45,954 bases of DNA from an uncultured Verrucomicrobia subdivision 3 bacterium (GCA_903858275.1 CAIOIC010000077.1:1-45954), one strand, 5' to 3'; shown: positions 1-8,593, numbered from the stretch's first letter. Translations and numbers: made by a program. The notes: generated by a model not told the origin, from the letters alone.

Positions 1-1
1 T

Positions 2-220
2 CCGCCCACCAACAGCTACTCGCGCGTGCTGTCGTGGATTGATAAGGAAAGTGGCGGCATGCTCGCCGCCGAGGCTTACGATGCGAAGGGTAAATTATTG
101 AAGGAGTTCGAGCCGAAGTCGTTCAAGAAGGTGAACGGCCAGTGGCTGCTTCAGGAAATGGAAATCCGCAACGTCCAGACCGGCTCGCGCACGCGGCTGG
201 AGTTTGACTTGAAAAACTGA
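2..220 (+). CDS. Outer-membrane lipoprotein-sorting (LolA-like) protein, C-terminal fragment
   Basis: The frame is open from the left edge and stops at 218-220, giving the last 72 residues of a larger protein. The fragment has alternating short beta strands: a Trp-Ile-Asp turn (VLSWIDKESGG), then 'AEAYDAKGKLLKEFEP', then a strand ending in 'VQTGSRTRLEFDL'. This matches the C-terminal half of the outer-membrane lipoprotein-sorting proteins of the LolA_like type, which are secreted beta-rich proteins handling lipids or lipoproteins in the periplasm. The start, signal peptide and most of the fold lie outside the window, so the assignment rests on the tail only. The next gene converges on it, with stop codons 25 bases apart. 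Confidence 0.6.
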   Translation, partial: PPTNSYSRVLSWIDKESGGMLAAEAYDAKGKLLKEFEPKSFKKVNGQWLLQEMEIRNVQTGSRTRLEFDLKN

Positions 221-245
221 AGGCGGGCGAACGCGTGATGTTCCG

Positions 246-782
246 TCACTTCACCGCCTGCGTTTCCACCCAGCGGGCGAAGAGCCAGAGCAAATCCGAC
301 AGCCGGTTCAGAAAGATGATGATCTCCTCGTTTTTGAAATCGCCGGCCGCCTGCAAATCGCACACGCGCCGTTCCGCATGGCGGCAGACCGTCCGCGCCA
401 CGTCCAGTGCGGCGGAATGGTGCGTCGCCCCCGGCGTGGCCCAGCCTTTGAAATTGACGTTTTGCGCCTCGATTTTCTTTATCAGCACGTCGAGCTTCGC
501 CGTTATGGCCGGCTTGACCAGCGAGAAGCCCCCTTTGACGTAGCGCTCCAAATCCTCGTTCGCCACGGCGAGTTCGCCCATCAAAATGACGAGATCTTTC
601 TGGATGGCCAGCAGGTTGGTGCGGACAAAATCGTGTTCTGCCGTCGCCCGGGCGAGGCCGAGCGCGGCATTCAGTTCGTCCACGGAACCGTAAGCCTCCA
701 CGCGCGGATGGTTCTTGGGCACGCGGCGGCCATACATTAACGCCGTCGTTCCGTTGTCGCCGGTCTTGGTGGCAATGCTCAT
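246..782 (-). CDS. pduO: PduO-type cob(I)alamin adenosyltransferase
   Basis: This 178-residue protein should transfer the adenosyl group of ATP to cob(I)alamin, making coenzyme B12 in the cytoplasm. The N-terminus has the nucleotide-binding stretch of the family (TKTGDNGTTALMYGRRVPK), followed by 'VEAYGSVDELNAALGLA'. The C-terminal half has the conserved 'ARTVCRHAERRV' and 'LNRLSDLLWLFARW' helices. Length and layout are typical of the trimeric PduO/ACA family. The ATG overlaps the stop of the upstream amidase gene (ATGA), so the two are probably translated together. The window also has a CbiX-like chelatase and a B12-binding radical SAM protein, so a cobalamin economy is plausible. The alternative names cobO/btuR belong to a different fold. 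Confidence 0.9.
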   Translation of the reverse strand: MSIATKTGDNGTTALMYGRRVPKNHPRVEAYGSVDELNAALGLARATAEHDFVRTNLLAIQKDLVILMGELAVANEDLERYVKGGFSLVKPAITAKLDVLIKKIEAQNVNFKGWATPGATHHSAALDVARTVCRHAERRVCDLQAAGDFKNEEIIIFLNRLSDLLWLFARWVETQAVK

Positions 783-1783
783 TTGGATTTTCTGGTGCCG
801 GTAACTTTATCTGCCGCCGCGGGCGGCGACGGTGGGGCGGTCAATTTCTGGTAATTTAAAATTCCCTTCACAATCGCGGCGGCAATCTGTTTGCGATAGG
901 CGGGATCGGCAATTTTTTTGCCTTCCGCCGGATGCGTCAGATAGCCGCTCTCGACGAGGATGGACGGCATTTCGGCTTCGCGCAATACTGCGAATCGTGC
1001 CCGCCGCACACTGCGATCTTCGGCCGCCAGAGTCTTCACCAGTGACTTTTGCACTTGATACGCCAGCAGTAGGCTTTTTCTCTCGACGACATTCGCGGGA
1101 GTCGCCCCGTAACTGGCACCTTTGCCTTCGGCGTTGCTGGAACTGGCGCCGACCGGCGTGATACAATAAGTCTCCAGCCCGTTAACCTCGGCTTTGCTGG
1201 ATTCCGTCGCATTGAAATGCAGGCTCACAAACAAGTCTGCGCCGCGGCGGTTCGCGATATCCGGACGCTCGGTCAGCTCCACAAATTTATCTTTGGTGCG
1301 CGTCAAAACCACATTAAATCCAAGGGATTTAAGCTGGTCGCCCAATTCCTGGGCGAGGAGCAGCGTGTAGGTTTTTTCATAACGTGAAGCGGTGTGGTTT
1401 CCCGTGTCTTTGCCGCCGTGGCCGGGGTCAATGCAGATGGTGGAAATCTTTTTGCCCGTAAATTTCGGCGCAAAAACCAGCGGATCAATGGTCTTGGCCA
1501 GGTCCAGTTGCGACACGAACATCACTCCTTTGTCCAATGCTGCTGGAAACGACATTGCCACATTCACGCCGTTGATTTGCGCGGTGCGTGAATCTTTTTC
1601 TACTACCAGTCGCGACGCTTGGTTGGTGTAGATTGCGATTTCACCCCGTTTGGACTGGAGATGGAAATTATTCACCGCCGCCCACTCCGACAAGGCCGTG
1701 TAGCCGTGGCCATTGATGGTAGCCGCGCGCACCGGCTCCGCGTAAAAAGCGGCGGTGAGCAGCAGGGCAAAACGGACTTTCAT
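779..1783 (-). CDS. N-acetylmuramoyl-L-alanine amidase (Amidase_3 family), secreted
   Basis: This 334-residue zinc hydrolase cleaves the bond between MurNAc and L-Ala in peptidoglycan. I chose the ATG at 1783 because it opens a normal signal peptide (MKVRFALLLTAAFYAEPVRA); the frame stays open upstream to 1882 but that extension is not signal-like. A small beta domain resembling the copper-amine-oxidase N-terminal type covers about residues 22-110. The Amidase_3 domain follows: zinc ligands are His in 'DPGHGG', Glu in 'SRYEKT' and His in 'SLHFNA', and the catalytic Glu is in 'ILVESGYLTHP'. A Pro/Ala-rich basic tail ends the protein. It overlaps the cobalamin adenosyltransferase gene downstream by 3 bases. 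The role is probably cell separation or wall turnover. Confidence 0.88.
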   Translation of the reverse strand: MKVRFALLLTAAFYAEPVRAATINGHGYTALSEWAAVNNFHLQSKRGEIAIYTNQASRLVVEKDSRTAQINGVNVAMSFPAALDKGVMFVSQLDLAKTIDPLVFAPKFTGKKISTICIDPGHGGKDTGNHTASRYEKTYTLLLAQELGDQLKSLGFNVVLTRTKDKFVELTERPDIANRRGADLFVSLHFNATESSKAEVNGLETYCITPVGASSSNAEGKGASYGATPANVVERKSLLLAYQVQKSLVKTLAAEDRSVRRARFAVLREAEMPSILVESGYLTHPAEGKKIADPAYRKQIAAAIVKGILNYQKLTAPPSPPAAADKVTGTRKSK

Positions 1784-1979
1784 GGCTGCGCAAATTAATG
1801 GGCGATGACTGAAACCTAAAGTGGAAAAGAAAAGAAGTTTGATATGGCCAAGCCGGTTCGGTGACCGTTGCAGGCAAGCCATGACGGTTACTAGGTAAAG
1901 TCTTTAGACCAGCGTAAATGCTTTAATGTTTGTTCGTGAGCGGGTTAAGTTGAAAATTTCCTCGTCGGCTCCGCCTTCA

Positions 1980-2020
1980 GGGAATGGGTTTTAGGGTGGG
2001 GAATGGGCTGGGAGGCGGGG
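1980..2020 (+). promoter_or_regulatory. Guanine-rich tract, potential G-quadruplex in a gene leader
   Basis: Seven runs of three or more G lie within 41 bases (1980-1982, 1986-1988, 1994-1996, 1998-2001, 2005-2007, 2010-2012, 2017-2020), separated by 1 to 5 bases. This exceeds the usual four-run quadruplex rule. It sits 12 bases before the ATG at 2032, so folding in the mRNA could hide the start region. Whether it folds is inference. Confidence 0.5.
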
Positions 2021-2031
2021 CTGATTTGAAA

Positions 2032-2367
2032 ATGAATACGAATGGGCAAAACGGGCAATATCTGAGCAGCGTTCAAGCTCGGCTGGCGGCGAGGGGGCCG
2101 GAAGGTGTGTTTTTGCCGTTGGTTGCCGGTCAGGAGTCGCTGGAAGAACTCCGCCAGATGGTCATTGAGTTTTGCCATGTTTGCCCGGCAAAACAAATCC
2201 ATCTGGAATGTCCTTTTCGTATCATGGGCACCCTTGCTCACGATTCGCTGGCCGCTTTGGTCAATAGTTTGACCCGTGAAGCCTGTGTGAATTTGTTTCA
2301 GCTGGAATTGGAGTGTCGCTCCAAATATGGAGCTCAATGTGCACTGAAAAGCCAAGAAGGCAGATAA
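2032..2367 (+). CDS. Unknown 111-residue cysteine-containing protein
   Basis: I do not recognise this protein. It has no signal peptide and no membrane segment. A mostly helical N-terminal part is followed by a block with regularly placed cysteines: 'EFCHVCPAKQIHLECPFRIM', then 'LVNSLTREACVNLFQLELEC'. The CxxC plus the later cysteines could bind a metal or form disulfides, but there is no known finger pattern. I prefer the ATG at 2032 to the in-frame ATG at 1984, whose extra residues come from the guanine-rich tract. The gene is supported by the tight link with the next one: its TAA and the next ATG share one base (TAATG). An opposite-strand frame over the same bases looks like a shadow. Confidence 0.55.
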   Translation: MNTNGQNGQYLSSVQARLAARGPEGVFLPLVAGQESLEELRQMVIEFCHVCPAKQIHLECPFRIMGTLAHDSLAALVNSLTREACVNLFQLELECRSKYGAQCALKSQEGR

Positions 2368-2528
2368 TGAAAACCCAGGAAAACGATCCCCAAAAATTAA
2401 GTCCAGTTGACAGGGCGGTGCGCAAGACGGATCCCGCCCGTTTGGATATCATCTTGTTTTTCATTTTGGTGGCCATCTGTGCCGGGGTGGTTTTGTTGAT
2501 AAAACTCGTGACGGGCAAGTTGACCTAG
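2367..2528 (+). CDS. Small single-pass membrane protein, 53 residues, unknown
   Basis: This small protein has a charged N-terminal stretch of about 26 residues (MKTQENDPQKLSPVDRAVRK...), one hydrophobic helix around residues 27-48 (LDIILFFILVAICAGVVLLI) and a short basic tail. It should be an inner-membrane protein with a cytoplasmic N-terminus. Translation is probably coupled to the gene before it because the start codon overlaps that gene's stop by one base. A longer version starting at 2313 would overlap the preceding gene by 55 bases and adds no meaningful sequence. The function is unknown. Small single-helix proteins often accompany membrane complexes, but nothing here identifies one. 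Confidence 0.6.
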   Translation: MKTQENDPQKLSPVDRAVRKTDPARLDIILFFILVAICAGVVLLIKLVTGKLT

Positions 2529-2548
2529 ACCGAATCGAACTTGTGAGA

Positions 2549-2677
2549 ATGAAACGCGAGCCCTCCTTTCATCAAAAACAGATGCGCTTTTTCACGCTCT
2601 TTTTCGGGGTGGTGGTGGTGCTTCTGGCTATCGGCTTTATTTGGATTACGAATCGCCTGCCACTGGGCGGTCATTGA
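2549..2677 (+). CDS. Very small single-pass membrane protein, 42 residues, unknown
   Basis: An ATG at 2549, preceded by a weak GTGAG about 3 bases away, opens a 42-codon frame ending with TGA at 2675-2677. The product starts with a basic segment (MKREPSFHQKQMRFF), followed by a hydrophobic helix of about 20 residues (TLFFGVVVVLLAIGFIWI) and a short tail ending in 'PLGGH'. The frame starts 20 bases after the previous stop, on the same strand, and repeats the basic-head plus single-helix design of its neighbour. This supports a real gene despite its size. No function can be given. Chance occurrence of such a frame is possible. Confidence 0.5.
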   Translation: MKREPSFHQKQMRFFTLFFGVVVVLLAIGFIWITNRLPLGGH

Positions 2678-2710
2678 ACGACTTGATAAATCGTCGAAAC
2701 TGCGCTCCGC

Positions 2711-3058
2711 ATGAAAGATGACAAGGTTTTCGGGCTCAGCGGCACTTTATTCCTGATCGGGATTTCTCTGGTTAGCCTCGCTTTTTTCGGGCCGGATGCT
2801 GCCGGGCCGCGGGTCGGTTCCTTTTTCCAATTGGCGACTTCCTCCACTTGGGGCAATTGGTTCAACCTTGCCGCTGCGTGGTGCAGTTTAAAAATCATCC
2901 TGTTGAGCCTTGGTTTGTTTTTGGTCATCGAGTGTCTGGGAACTTTTCTGGCGGTAGCTGGACGCCGGCATCTGGCTTGGGCGGTTTATATGCTGCACCT
3001 CCTGCCTGGCTTGGGATTTTTGACGGGCGGCTATTATCTAATCAAAGCGTTGCTCTGA
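2711..3058 (+). CDS. Small polytopic membrane protein, 115 residues, unknown
   Basis: The product has three likely membrane helices: about residues 6-25 (FGLSGTLFLIGISLVSLAFF), 58-80 (SLKIILLSLGLFLVIECLGT) and 90-114 (AVYMLHLLPGLGFLTGGYYL). A Gly/Pro-rich loop follows the first. I recognise no family. It closes a run of four small same-strand genes (2032-3058) and lies 38 bases before the large sensor kinase, so it might belong to the same transcription unit or to a membrane process that the kinase controls. That link rests on position alone. Confidence 0.65.
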   Translation: MKDDKVFGLSGTLFLIGISLVSLAFFGPDAAGPRVGSFFQLATSSTWGNWFNLAAAWCSLKIILLSLGLFLVIECLGTFLAVAGRRHLAWAVYMLHLLPGLGFLTGGYYLIKALL

Positions 3059-3096
3059 ACTAAGGCTCGAACTAAAGTCTCGAATTGCTTGCGTCT

Positions 3097-6000
3097 ATGA
3101 GCGGAAGGAAAACGGCAGCTAAAAGAAGAATATCTCGAACTCCCAATCGCGGGCGGACGAAGGTTTCGGCTCCATCCGCTCCAGTGGAGGACGCGGAGGC
3201 ACAGTGGCGAAGGGAGGAGCGCTATCGTTCGGTTATCAACGTGATGACCGAAGGCATGGTGCTACAAATTGCTGGAGGGACAATCGTTGACTGCAATGAG
3301 CAGGCCACGCGCATTCTTGGCCAGACGCGGAATCAGATTCTTGGCCGGACTTCACGGGATTCCCATTGGCGGGCGGTGCGCGAAGATGGCAGCCCGTTTC
3401 CTGGCGAAGAACATCCCGCCATGATCACCTTGAAAACCGGCCAGCCCTGTCGGCAAATCGTGATGGGGTTGCATCTTCCCAAGGGTATTCTGCGTTGGAT
3501 TTGCATCAACGCAGAACCTTTGTTTTGGGACGGCAAAATCAAGCCCGCTGCCGTGGTCACGACTTTTAGCGACATCACCGAGCGCAAGCGCATCGAAACA
3601 ACTTTGCAGGAAAGTAATGCGTTGTTTTCTTTGTTCATGCAGCACTCGCCCATTTTCGCCTATATCAAGGAGGTCACGCCCGACGCCAGCCGGGTTCTGT
3701 TTGCCAGTGATAATTTCAGGGAAATGGTCGGCATTCCCGGTTCAGCCATGCAGGGTAAGACCATGGCGGAACTGTTCCCAGCCGAGTTCGCCGCCAATAT
3801 TGCTCGTGACGACCAAGCCGTCCCGGCCAAGGGGGAAGTATTAAAAGTGGAGGAGGAATTGAACGGCCGCCATTATGCCACGGTCAAGTTTCCCATCATT
3901 CAAGGCGGACGCTCTTTGCTGGCGGGTTACACCATTGACATCACCGAGCGCAAGCAGGCGGAGGTGAAGTTGCAAAGAAGCGAGGAACGCTTTCGCGCCC
4001 TCGCGGATTTTTCGCCCGACATTATCAGCATCTTCGACCGCGAAGGACGACTTGTTTTCAACTCCGCGGCGGCCGGTAAAATCCACGGCTACAAGGCTGG
4101 CGAACTGGAGAGCCGATTGACGTTTAATTTCATCCATCCCGATGATTGCCCCGGTGTCACCGCCGCCTTTAGCCGGCTGCTTAGTGACCAAGCCGAGGAG
4201 GTGAAAATCCAGTATCGCTACCGCAATGCCGACGATTCCTACAAGTGGATGGAGGCGGTCGGACGCAACGAAATCACCAATCCGCATATCAACGGCATCA
4301 TTGCGATTTCCCGCGACATCACCGAGCGCAAGCGGGTGGAACAAAAGTTAATCCAGAGCCAGCAATTCATCATAGAAACCGGAAGGATTGGAAAGGTGGG
4401 CGGCTGGGAATTCGATATTCATTCTGGAAAACAAAACTGGACCGAAGCCGTCTATGACATTCATGAGGTGGATATCAGCTACGAACCAACCGTGGAAAAA
4501 GGAATCAGGTTTTACACGCCCGCTTCCCGGCTGGTCATAGAGCGGGCGGTGAAGGCGGCCATTGAGCAAGGCAAGCCTTTTGATGTGGAACTGGAGATCC
4601 TCACCGCCAAGGGCAACCTTCGGTGGGTCAAGGCCATTGGGAAACCGGATCCAGAACGCCGCCGGATATTTGGCTTTTTTCAGGACATCACGGAGCGTAA
4701 GCAGGCGGAGTTGGAGTTGCGGCAACTCAACGAAACGCTCGAGCAGCGGGTTGCCGCGCGCACCGCCGCGCTGCAGGAGAGCGAAGAACGGTTTCGCGCC
4801 ATTGCCACCAACACTCCGGATCACATTCTTATCCAGGACGGCAAGTTGCGCTATCAAATGGTGATCAATCCGCAGCTGGGCCTCACCGAAGCGGACATGA
4901 TAGGGAAAACCGACTGGGACTTGTTCCAGCCAGCGGATGCCGCGAGGCTGCTGGCTTTGAAAAAGAGGGTTTTAAAAACCGGCCAACCGGTTCGCTTGGA
5001 AACACCCTTTCCGAATTTGAAGGGCGATTTGGAATATTTTGAAGGAGTTTATATGCCGAAGCGGGACGCGACGGGTAAGGTGGATGGGTTGATCGGATAT
5101 TTCCGCAATATCACCGGACGCAAACAGGCGGAGATGACGCTGAAGGAGAGTGAGGTGAAGTTTTCCGTGGCCTTTAAAAACTCTCCCAACCCCATGAACA
5201 TCAGCCGGGTTGATAATGGATTGATTGTGGACGCCAACGACGCCTTTATTGCGGCCACCGGGTATTCCCGTAAAGAAGTGATCAACTCTAACATAATGGC
5301 ATTGGGCATATGGGTTAATTCAAAGATTCGACCCCAAGTTGTGAAGCAATTGATTGATCAAGGGAAAGTGGCGGACAAAGAATTCCAGTTCAGGAAGAAA
5401 AATGGCGAGGTCGGAACGGGGATATATTCCGCTCATCTCATCCACCTCCAAAATGTTCCGCATATTCTATCAGCGGTGAAGGACATCACCGAACGCAAGC
5501 GGACGGAAGCGGCATTGCTCGAAAGCGAGCGACTCCACCGGCTGTTATACACCAATTCGCTGGACGCCTTGATGACGGTGGAGGCTCCCACCTGGAAAAT
5601 TATCTTCACCAATCCGGCCGCCGTGAAAATGTTCCGGGCCAAAAATATCGAGCAATTGCTTGCGACCAATCCGTGGGAGCTGTCGCCCGAGTTCCAGCCC
5701 GATGGCCAGGCTTCTCTCCAGGCGGCGCGGAGGGCGATTAATAAAGCCATGGAACAGGGCAGCCATACCTTCGAATGGCGTCACCGGCGGTTGGATGGTG
5801 AGGAATTTCCGGCGTCGGTGTTACTGGCGCGCATTGAAGTGTCCGGGCGCATGCTGGTTCAGGGAACCGTGCGCGACCTTACCGAGCGCGTCCGGCTCGA
5901 ACAGGAAGTCTTGAACATCAGCGATTGGGAACGCCGGCGCATCGCGCAGGATCTGCATGATGGCCTGGGACAACTGCTGGTGGGTGCGGGCTTTCTGGTT

Positions 6001-6561
6001 GATACGCTGCGCAAAGACCTGGCCGCAAAATCGGAGCACCTGGCGCCGCGCTTGAGCCGGATTCAAGCGGCGATTAATGAGGCGGGCAAACAGGCGCGGG
6101 ATGTGGCCCGCGGCGTGCAGCCCGTGGAGCCGGAGCCGAACGGATTGATGGCGGCTCTGGCCATGTTGGCGGAACGAACCCGTCAGATGTTTTTCGTTCG
6201 CTGTGATTTCAAATGCCCGCGGCCGGTCCTGATTGGAGATAACCAGGTAGCCACCCACCTGTTTCGTATCGCCCAGGAGTCCGTGACCAATGCCCTCAAA
6301 CATGGCAAGGCGAAGCAAATTTCGCTTTGCTTGACGCGGACGCCCAAGCGAATCACTCTTACCGTCAAGGATGATGGTGTGGGCCTGATTAGCTTGCCGC
6401 GCAAGCATGTCGGCATGGGGCTGAACATCATGCGCTATCGTGCGGGCATCATCACCGGGAAGTTGACGACTCAAAAGAGATCCGTTGGCGGCACTACAGT
6501 GGCCTGCCGCGTGCCAGTTTCCGGCGAAACGCATCGGCCGGCAGCGGGTGGAAAGGATTGA
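3097..6561 (+). CDS. Seven-PAS-domain sensor histidine kinase (NarL/UhpB type), cytoplasmic
   Basis: This 1154-residue kinase has no membrane helix. A basic head of about 35 residues is followed by seven PAS/PAC units at roughly 42-168, 176-290, 298-412, 422-535, 562-678, 686-802 and 812-930. Most end in the DITERK linker; the fifth has NITGRK and the last DLTERV. A short coiled coil (LNETLEQRVAARTAALQES) separates units four and five. The dimerisation domain is HisKA_3, with the phosphorylated His at about 954 in 'AQDLHDGLGQLL'. The ATPase domain has an N box 'AQESVTNALKHG', 'DDGVG' and 'GMGLNIMRYRA'. I chose ATG 3097 over TTG 3085. Its partner regulator starts one base after its stop. The stimulus is unknown; several PAS units could bind haem, flavin or small ligands. 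Confidence 0.93.
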   Translation: MSGRKTAAKRRISRTPNRGRTKVSAPSAPVEDAEAQWRREERYRSVINVMTEGMVLQIAGGTIVDCNEQATRILGQTRNQILGRTSRDSHWRAVREDGSPFPGEEHPAMITLKTGQPCRQIVMGLHLPKGILRWICINAEPLFWDGKIKPAAVVTTFSDITERKRIETTLQESNALFSLFMQHSPIFAYIKEVTPDASRVLFASDNFREMVGIPGSAMQGKTMAELFPAEFAANIARDDQAVPAKGEVLKVEEELNGRHYATVKFPIIQGGRSLLAGYTIDITERKQAEVKLQRSEERFRALADFSPDIISIFDREGRLVFNSAAAGKIHGYKAGELESRLTFNFIHPDDCPGVTAAFSRLLSDQAEEVKIQYRYRNADDSYKWMEAVGRNEITNPHINGIIAISRDITERKRVEQKLIQSQQFIIETGRIGKVGGWEFDIHSGKQNWTEAVYDIHEVDISYEPTVEKGIRFYTPASRLVIERAVKAAIEQGKPFDVELEILTAKGNLRWVKAIGKPDPERRRIFGFFQDITERKQAELELRQLNETLEQRVAARTAALQESEERFRAIATNTPDHILIQDGKLRYQMVINPQLGLTEADMIGKTDWDLFQPADAARLLALKKRVLKTGQPVRLETPFPNLKGDLEYFEGVYMPKRDATGKVDGLIGYFRNITGRKQAEMTLKESEVKFSVAFKNSPNPMNISRVDNGLIVDANDAFIAATGYSRKEVINSNIMALGIWVNSKIRPQVVKQLIDQGKVADKEFQFRKKNGEVGTGIYSAHLIHLQNVPHILSAVKDITERKRTEAALLESERLHRLLYTNSLDALMTVEAPTWKIIFTNPAAVKMFRAKNIEQLLATNPWELSPEFQPDGQASLQAARRAINKAMEQGSHTFEWRHRRLDGEEFPASVLLARIEVSGRMLVQGTVRDLTERVRLEQEVLNISDWERRRIAQDLHDGLGQLLVGAGFLVDTLRKDLAAKSEHLAPRLSRIQAAINEAGKQARDVARGVQPVEPEPNGLMAALAMLAERTRQMFFVRCDFKCPRPVLIGDNQVATHLFRIAQESVTNALKHGKAKQISLCLTRTPKRITLTVKDDGVGLISLPRKHVGMGLNIMRYRAGIITGKLTTQKRSVGGTTVACRVPVSGETHRPAAGGKD

Positions 6562-6562
6562 T

Positions 6563-7255
6563 ATGGCAAGAACTGATTTTGCAACGAGCAAAGCCGGCAC
6601 CACGAAGGCCGTTCCGCGCAAAAATATCCTGGTCGTGGATGACCACCCCATGATGCGGGAAGGCTTGCGTGGCATCATTAACCGGGAACCGGATTTGTTC
6701 GTCTGCGGTGAGGCGGACAGCGCGCGAAAAGCCCTGTTGTTCATTGAACAAAACACGCCCGACTTGGCGCTGGTGGATATCACTTTGCCTGAGAAAAACG
6801 GATTGGAGCTGGTCAAGGATTTAAAAGCACTGCGACCAGACCTGCTCCTGCTCGCCATCTCCATGCACGATGAGTCGCTTTACGCCGAACGGATGCTGCG
6901 TGCCGGAGCCAGAGGCTACATCAACAAACATCAGCCGTCCGGGGAATTGCTCAAGGCCATCCGCATGGTCTTGGCTGGCCGCATCTATGTAAGTCAGGAG
7001 ATGTCCGAATCCGTCCTGCAACGATTCTCCAACGCGTCAAAAAATGCGCGGTCGCCCTTGCAAACCCTAACCGATCGCGAGATGGAAATCTTCCAGTTGT
7101 TTGGCGAAGGTAAATCCGTCAAGGAAATCGCCTTGCAACTGTGCTTGAGTGACAAGACTGTGGCTGTTCATAGCGCCAACATCCGGCAAAAACTTAAGGT
7201 TAAGAACACCGCCCAGATGATCCGGCTGGCGGTCCAGTCGGAAAATGGGGGTTGA
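6563..7255 (+). CDS. NarL/LuxR-family response regulator
   Basis: This 230-residue regulator has a short unstructured head, a receiver domain at about 21-140 and a LuxR-type helix-turn-helix at about 165-225. Receiver residues are clear: acidic pair D26/D27 in 'VVDDHPMMREG', phospho-acceptor D72 in 'LALVDITLPEKNG', S100 and K122 in 'GYINKHQ'. The DNA-binding part reads 'LTDREMEIFQLFGEGKSVKE' followed by 'LSDKTVAVHSANIRQKLKVK'. An AAAGGA ribosome site lies 7 bases before the ATG. It starts one base after the stop of the PAS kinase, and HisKA_3 kinases pair with this regulator class, so they almost certainly form one two-component system. Target genes are not evident. Confidence 0.94.
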   Translation: MARTDFATSKAGTTKAVPRKNILVVDDHPMMREGLRGIINREPDLFVCGEADSARKALLFIEQNTPDLALVDITLPEKNGLELVKDLKALRPDLLLLAISMHDESLYAERMLRAGARGYINKHQPSGELLKAIRMVLAGRIYVSQEMSESVLQRFSNASKNARSPLQTLTDREMEIFQLFGEGKSVKEIALQLCLSDKTVAVHSANIRQKLKVKNTAQMIRLAVQSENGG

Positions 7256-7274
7256 TTCCAATATTATTTTGGAA
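7256..7274. other. Short hairpin just after the regulator gene
   Basis: Immediately after the regulator's stop codon lies a perfect 6-bp inverted repeat, TTCCAA and TTGGAA, separated by the 7-base loop TATTATT. No T-run follows, so a normal rho-independent terminator is unlikely. It could be an operator, an RNA-stabilising hairpin or chance. Confidence 0.25.
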
Positions 7275-7357
7275 GAATGCCAGCCGCAGTTTGTCGGCGT
7301 GCGGTTAAAAGTTGATTTCCTGCGGCAATCGTTTTTAATTGGCCAGCTTATTTTCAA

Positions 7358-8563
7358 ATGAACATCCACGAATACCAAGCCAAGCAGTTGCTCGCCCAAT
7401 ACGGCGTCAATGTTCCGTATGAAATCCCCGCCCGGTCGCTCGCCGAAGTGCGCCCGGCGGCGGAGAAGATCGCCGCCGGTGGCAGCGCCAAAATTGTCGT
7501 CAAGTCGCAGATCCACGCCGGCGGCCGCGGCAAGGGCACTTTCAAATCTGGTTTTCAAGGCGGCGTCAAAGTCACGTCGTCGGTGGACGAGGCCGTTTCC
7601 GTCGCCGAAAAAATGCTCGGCCAGACGCTCGTCACCAAGCAAACCGGTGCGGACGGCCGCATGGTGCAGACGCTGCTACTCGCGGCGGGCGCCAAGATAA
7701 AAAAAGAATTTTACCTCGCCGTGCTGCTGAACCGCGAAACGTCCCGGCCGCTTATCATGGCCAGCACCGAAGGCGGCATGGACATCGAGGAAGTCGCCGA
7801 GAAGCATCCCGAAAAGATTTGCAAAGAGACCATAGATCCGGCGGTCGGCATCATGCCGTATCAGGCGCGCAAAGTTGCCGCCGCGCTCGGCCTCAAGGGC
7901 GATCTTTTCAACGCTGGCGTGAAACTCATTACCGGTGTTTACAACACCTGGTGGGAATGCGACGCCTCCATGGTTGAACTGAATCCGCTCGCCATCATAG
8001 AACTTGCCGACGGCAAAGAAACCGTCATGGCGCTGGATGCAAAAATCTCCTTGGACGATAACGCGCTCTACCGCCATAAAAACATCATGGAGATGCGCGA
8101 CTTGAACGAGGAAGCGCCGCTGGAGATTGAAGCCAGCAAGTTTGCGCTCAATTACATCAAGCTCGACGGCTCGATTGCGTGCCTCGTCAACGGCGCCGGC
8201 CTCGCGATGGCCACGATGGACATCATCCAACATTTTGGCGGCAACCCGGCCAACTTCCTTGACGTGGGTGGCGGCGCGAGCAAGGAGCAGGTCACGGCGG
8301 CGTTCAAGATCATCTTGAGCGACCCGAATGTGAAGGGGATTATGGTTAATATTTTTGGCGGCATCATGGATTGCAACGTCATTGCCACCGGCATCGTCGC
8401 GGCGGTCAAGGAAACCGGCCTGAAACTTCCGCTCGTGGTTCGCCTCGAAGGCAATAACGTTTTGGCTGGCAAGAAGACGCTGGCGGAATCCGGCGTGGCC
8501 ATTATCAACGGCGATTCGATGGCCGACGCAGCGCAGAAGATTGTCAAAGCCGTCGGCAAATAA
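7358..8563 (+). CDS. sucC: Succinate-CoA ligase (ADP/GDP-forming), beta subunit
   Basis: This 401-residue protein is the nucleotide- and succinate-binding subunit of succinyl-CoA synthetase, which makes ATP or GTP from succinyl-CoA in the TCA cycle. It begins with the family signature '[20 protein letters not shown]' and has an ATP-grasp fold up to about residue 235, with '[18 protein letters not shown]' near the N-terminus and 'MVELNPLAI' binding metal. The C-terminal ligase domain has '[15 protein letters not shown]' and '[17 protein letters not shown]'. Length is normal. sucD follows after 30 bases on the same strand, so they form an operon. The 102 bases before the gene carry no obvious promoter that I would defend. 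Confidence 0.97.
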   Translation: MNIHEYQAKQLLAQYGVNVPYEIPARSLAEVRPAAEKIAAGGSAKIVVKSQIHAGGRGKGTFKSGFQGGVKVTSSVDEAVSVAEKMLGQTLVTKQTGADGRMVQTLLLAAGAKIKKEFYLAVLLNRETSRPLIMASTEGGMDIEEVAEKHPEKICKETIDPAVGIMPYQARKVAAALGLKGDLFNAGVKLITGVYNTWWECDASMVELNPLAIIELADGKETVMALDAKISLDDNALYRHKNIMEMRDLNEEAPLEIEASKFALNYIKLDGSIACLVNGAGLAMATMDIIQHFGGNPANFLDVGGGASKEQVTAAFKIILSDPNVKGIMVNIFGGIMDCNVIATGIVAAVKETGLKLPLVVRLEGNNVLAGKKTLAESGVAIINGDSMADAAQKIVKAVGK

Positions 8564-8593
8564 TATTAACGAAACCCGAAAAGAAAATTTTCC

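Noticed and set aside
1945..2355. A minus-strand 136-codon gene over the 111-residue protein
   Set aside because: The plus-strand frame is linked to the next gene by a TAATG overlap and has better composition; the minus frame is rich in Gln, His and Pro with no feature.
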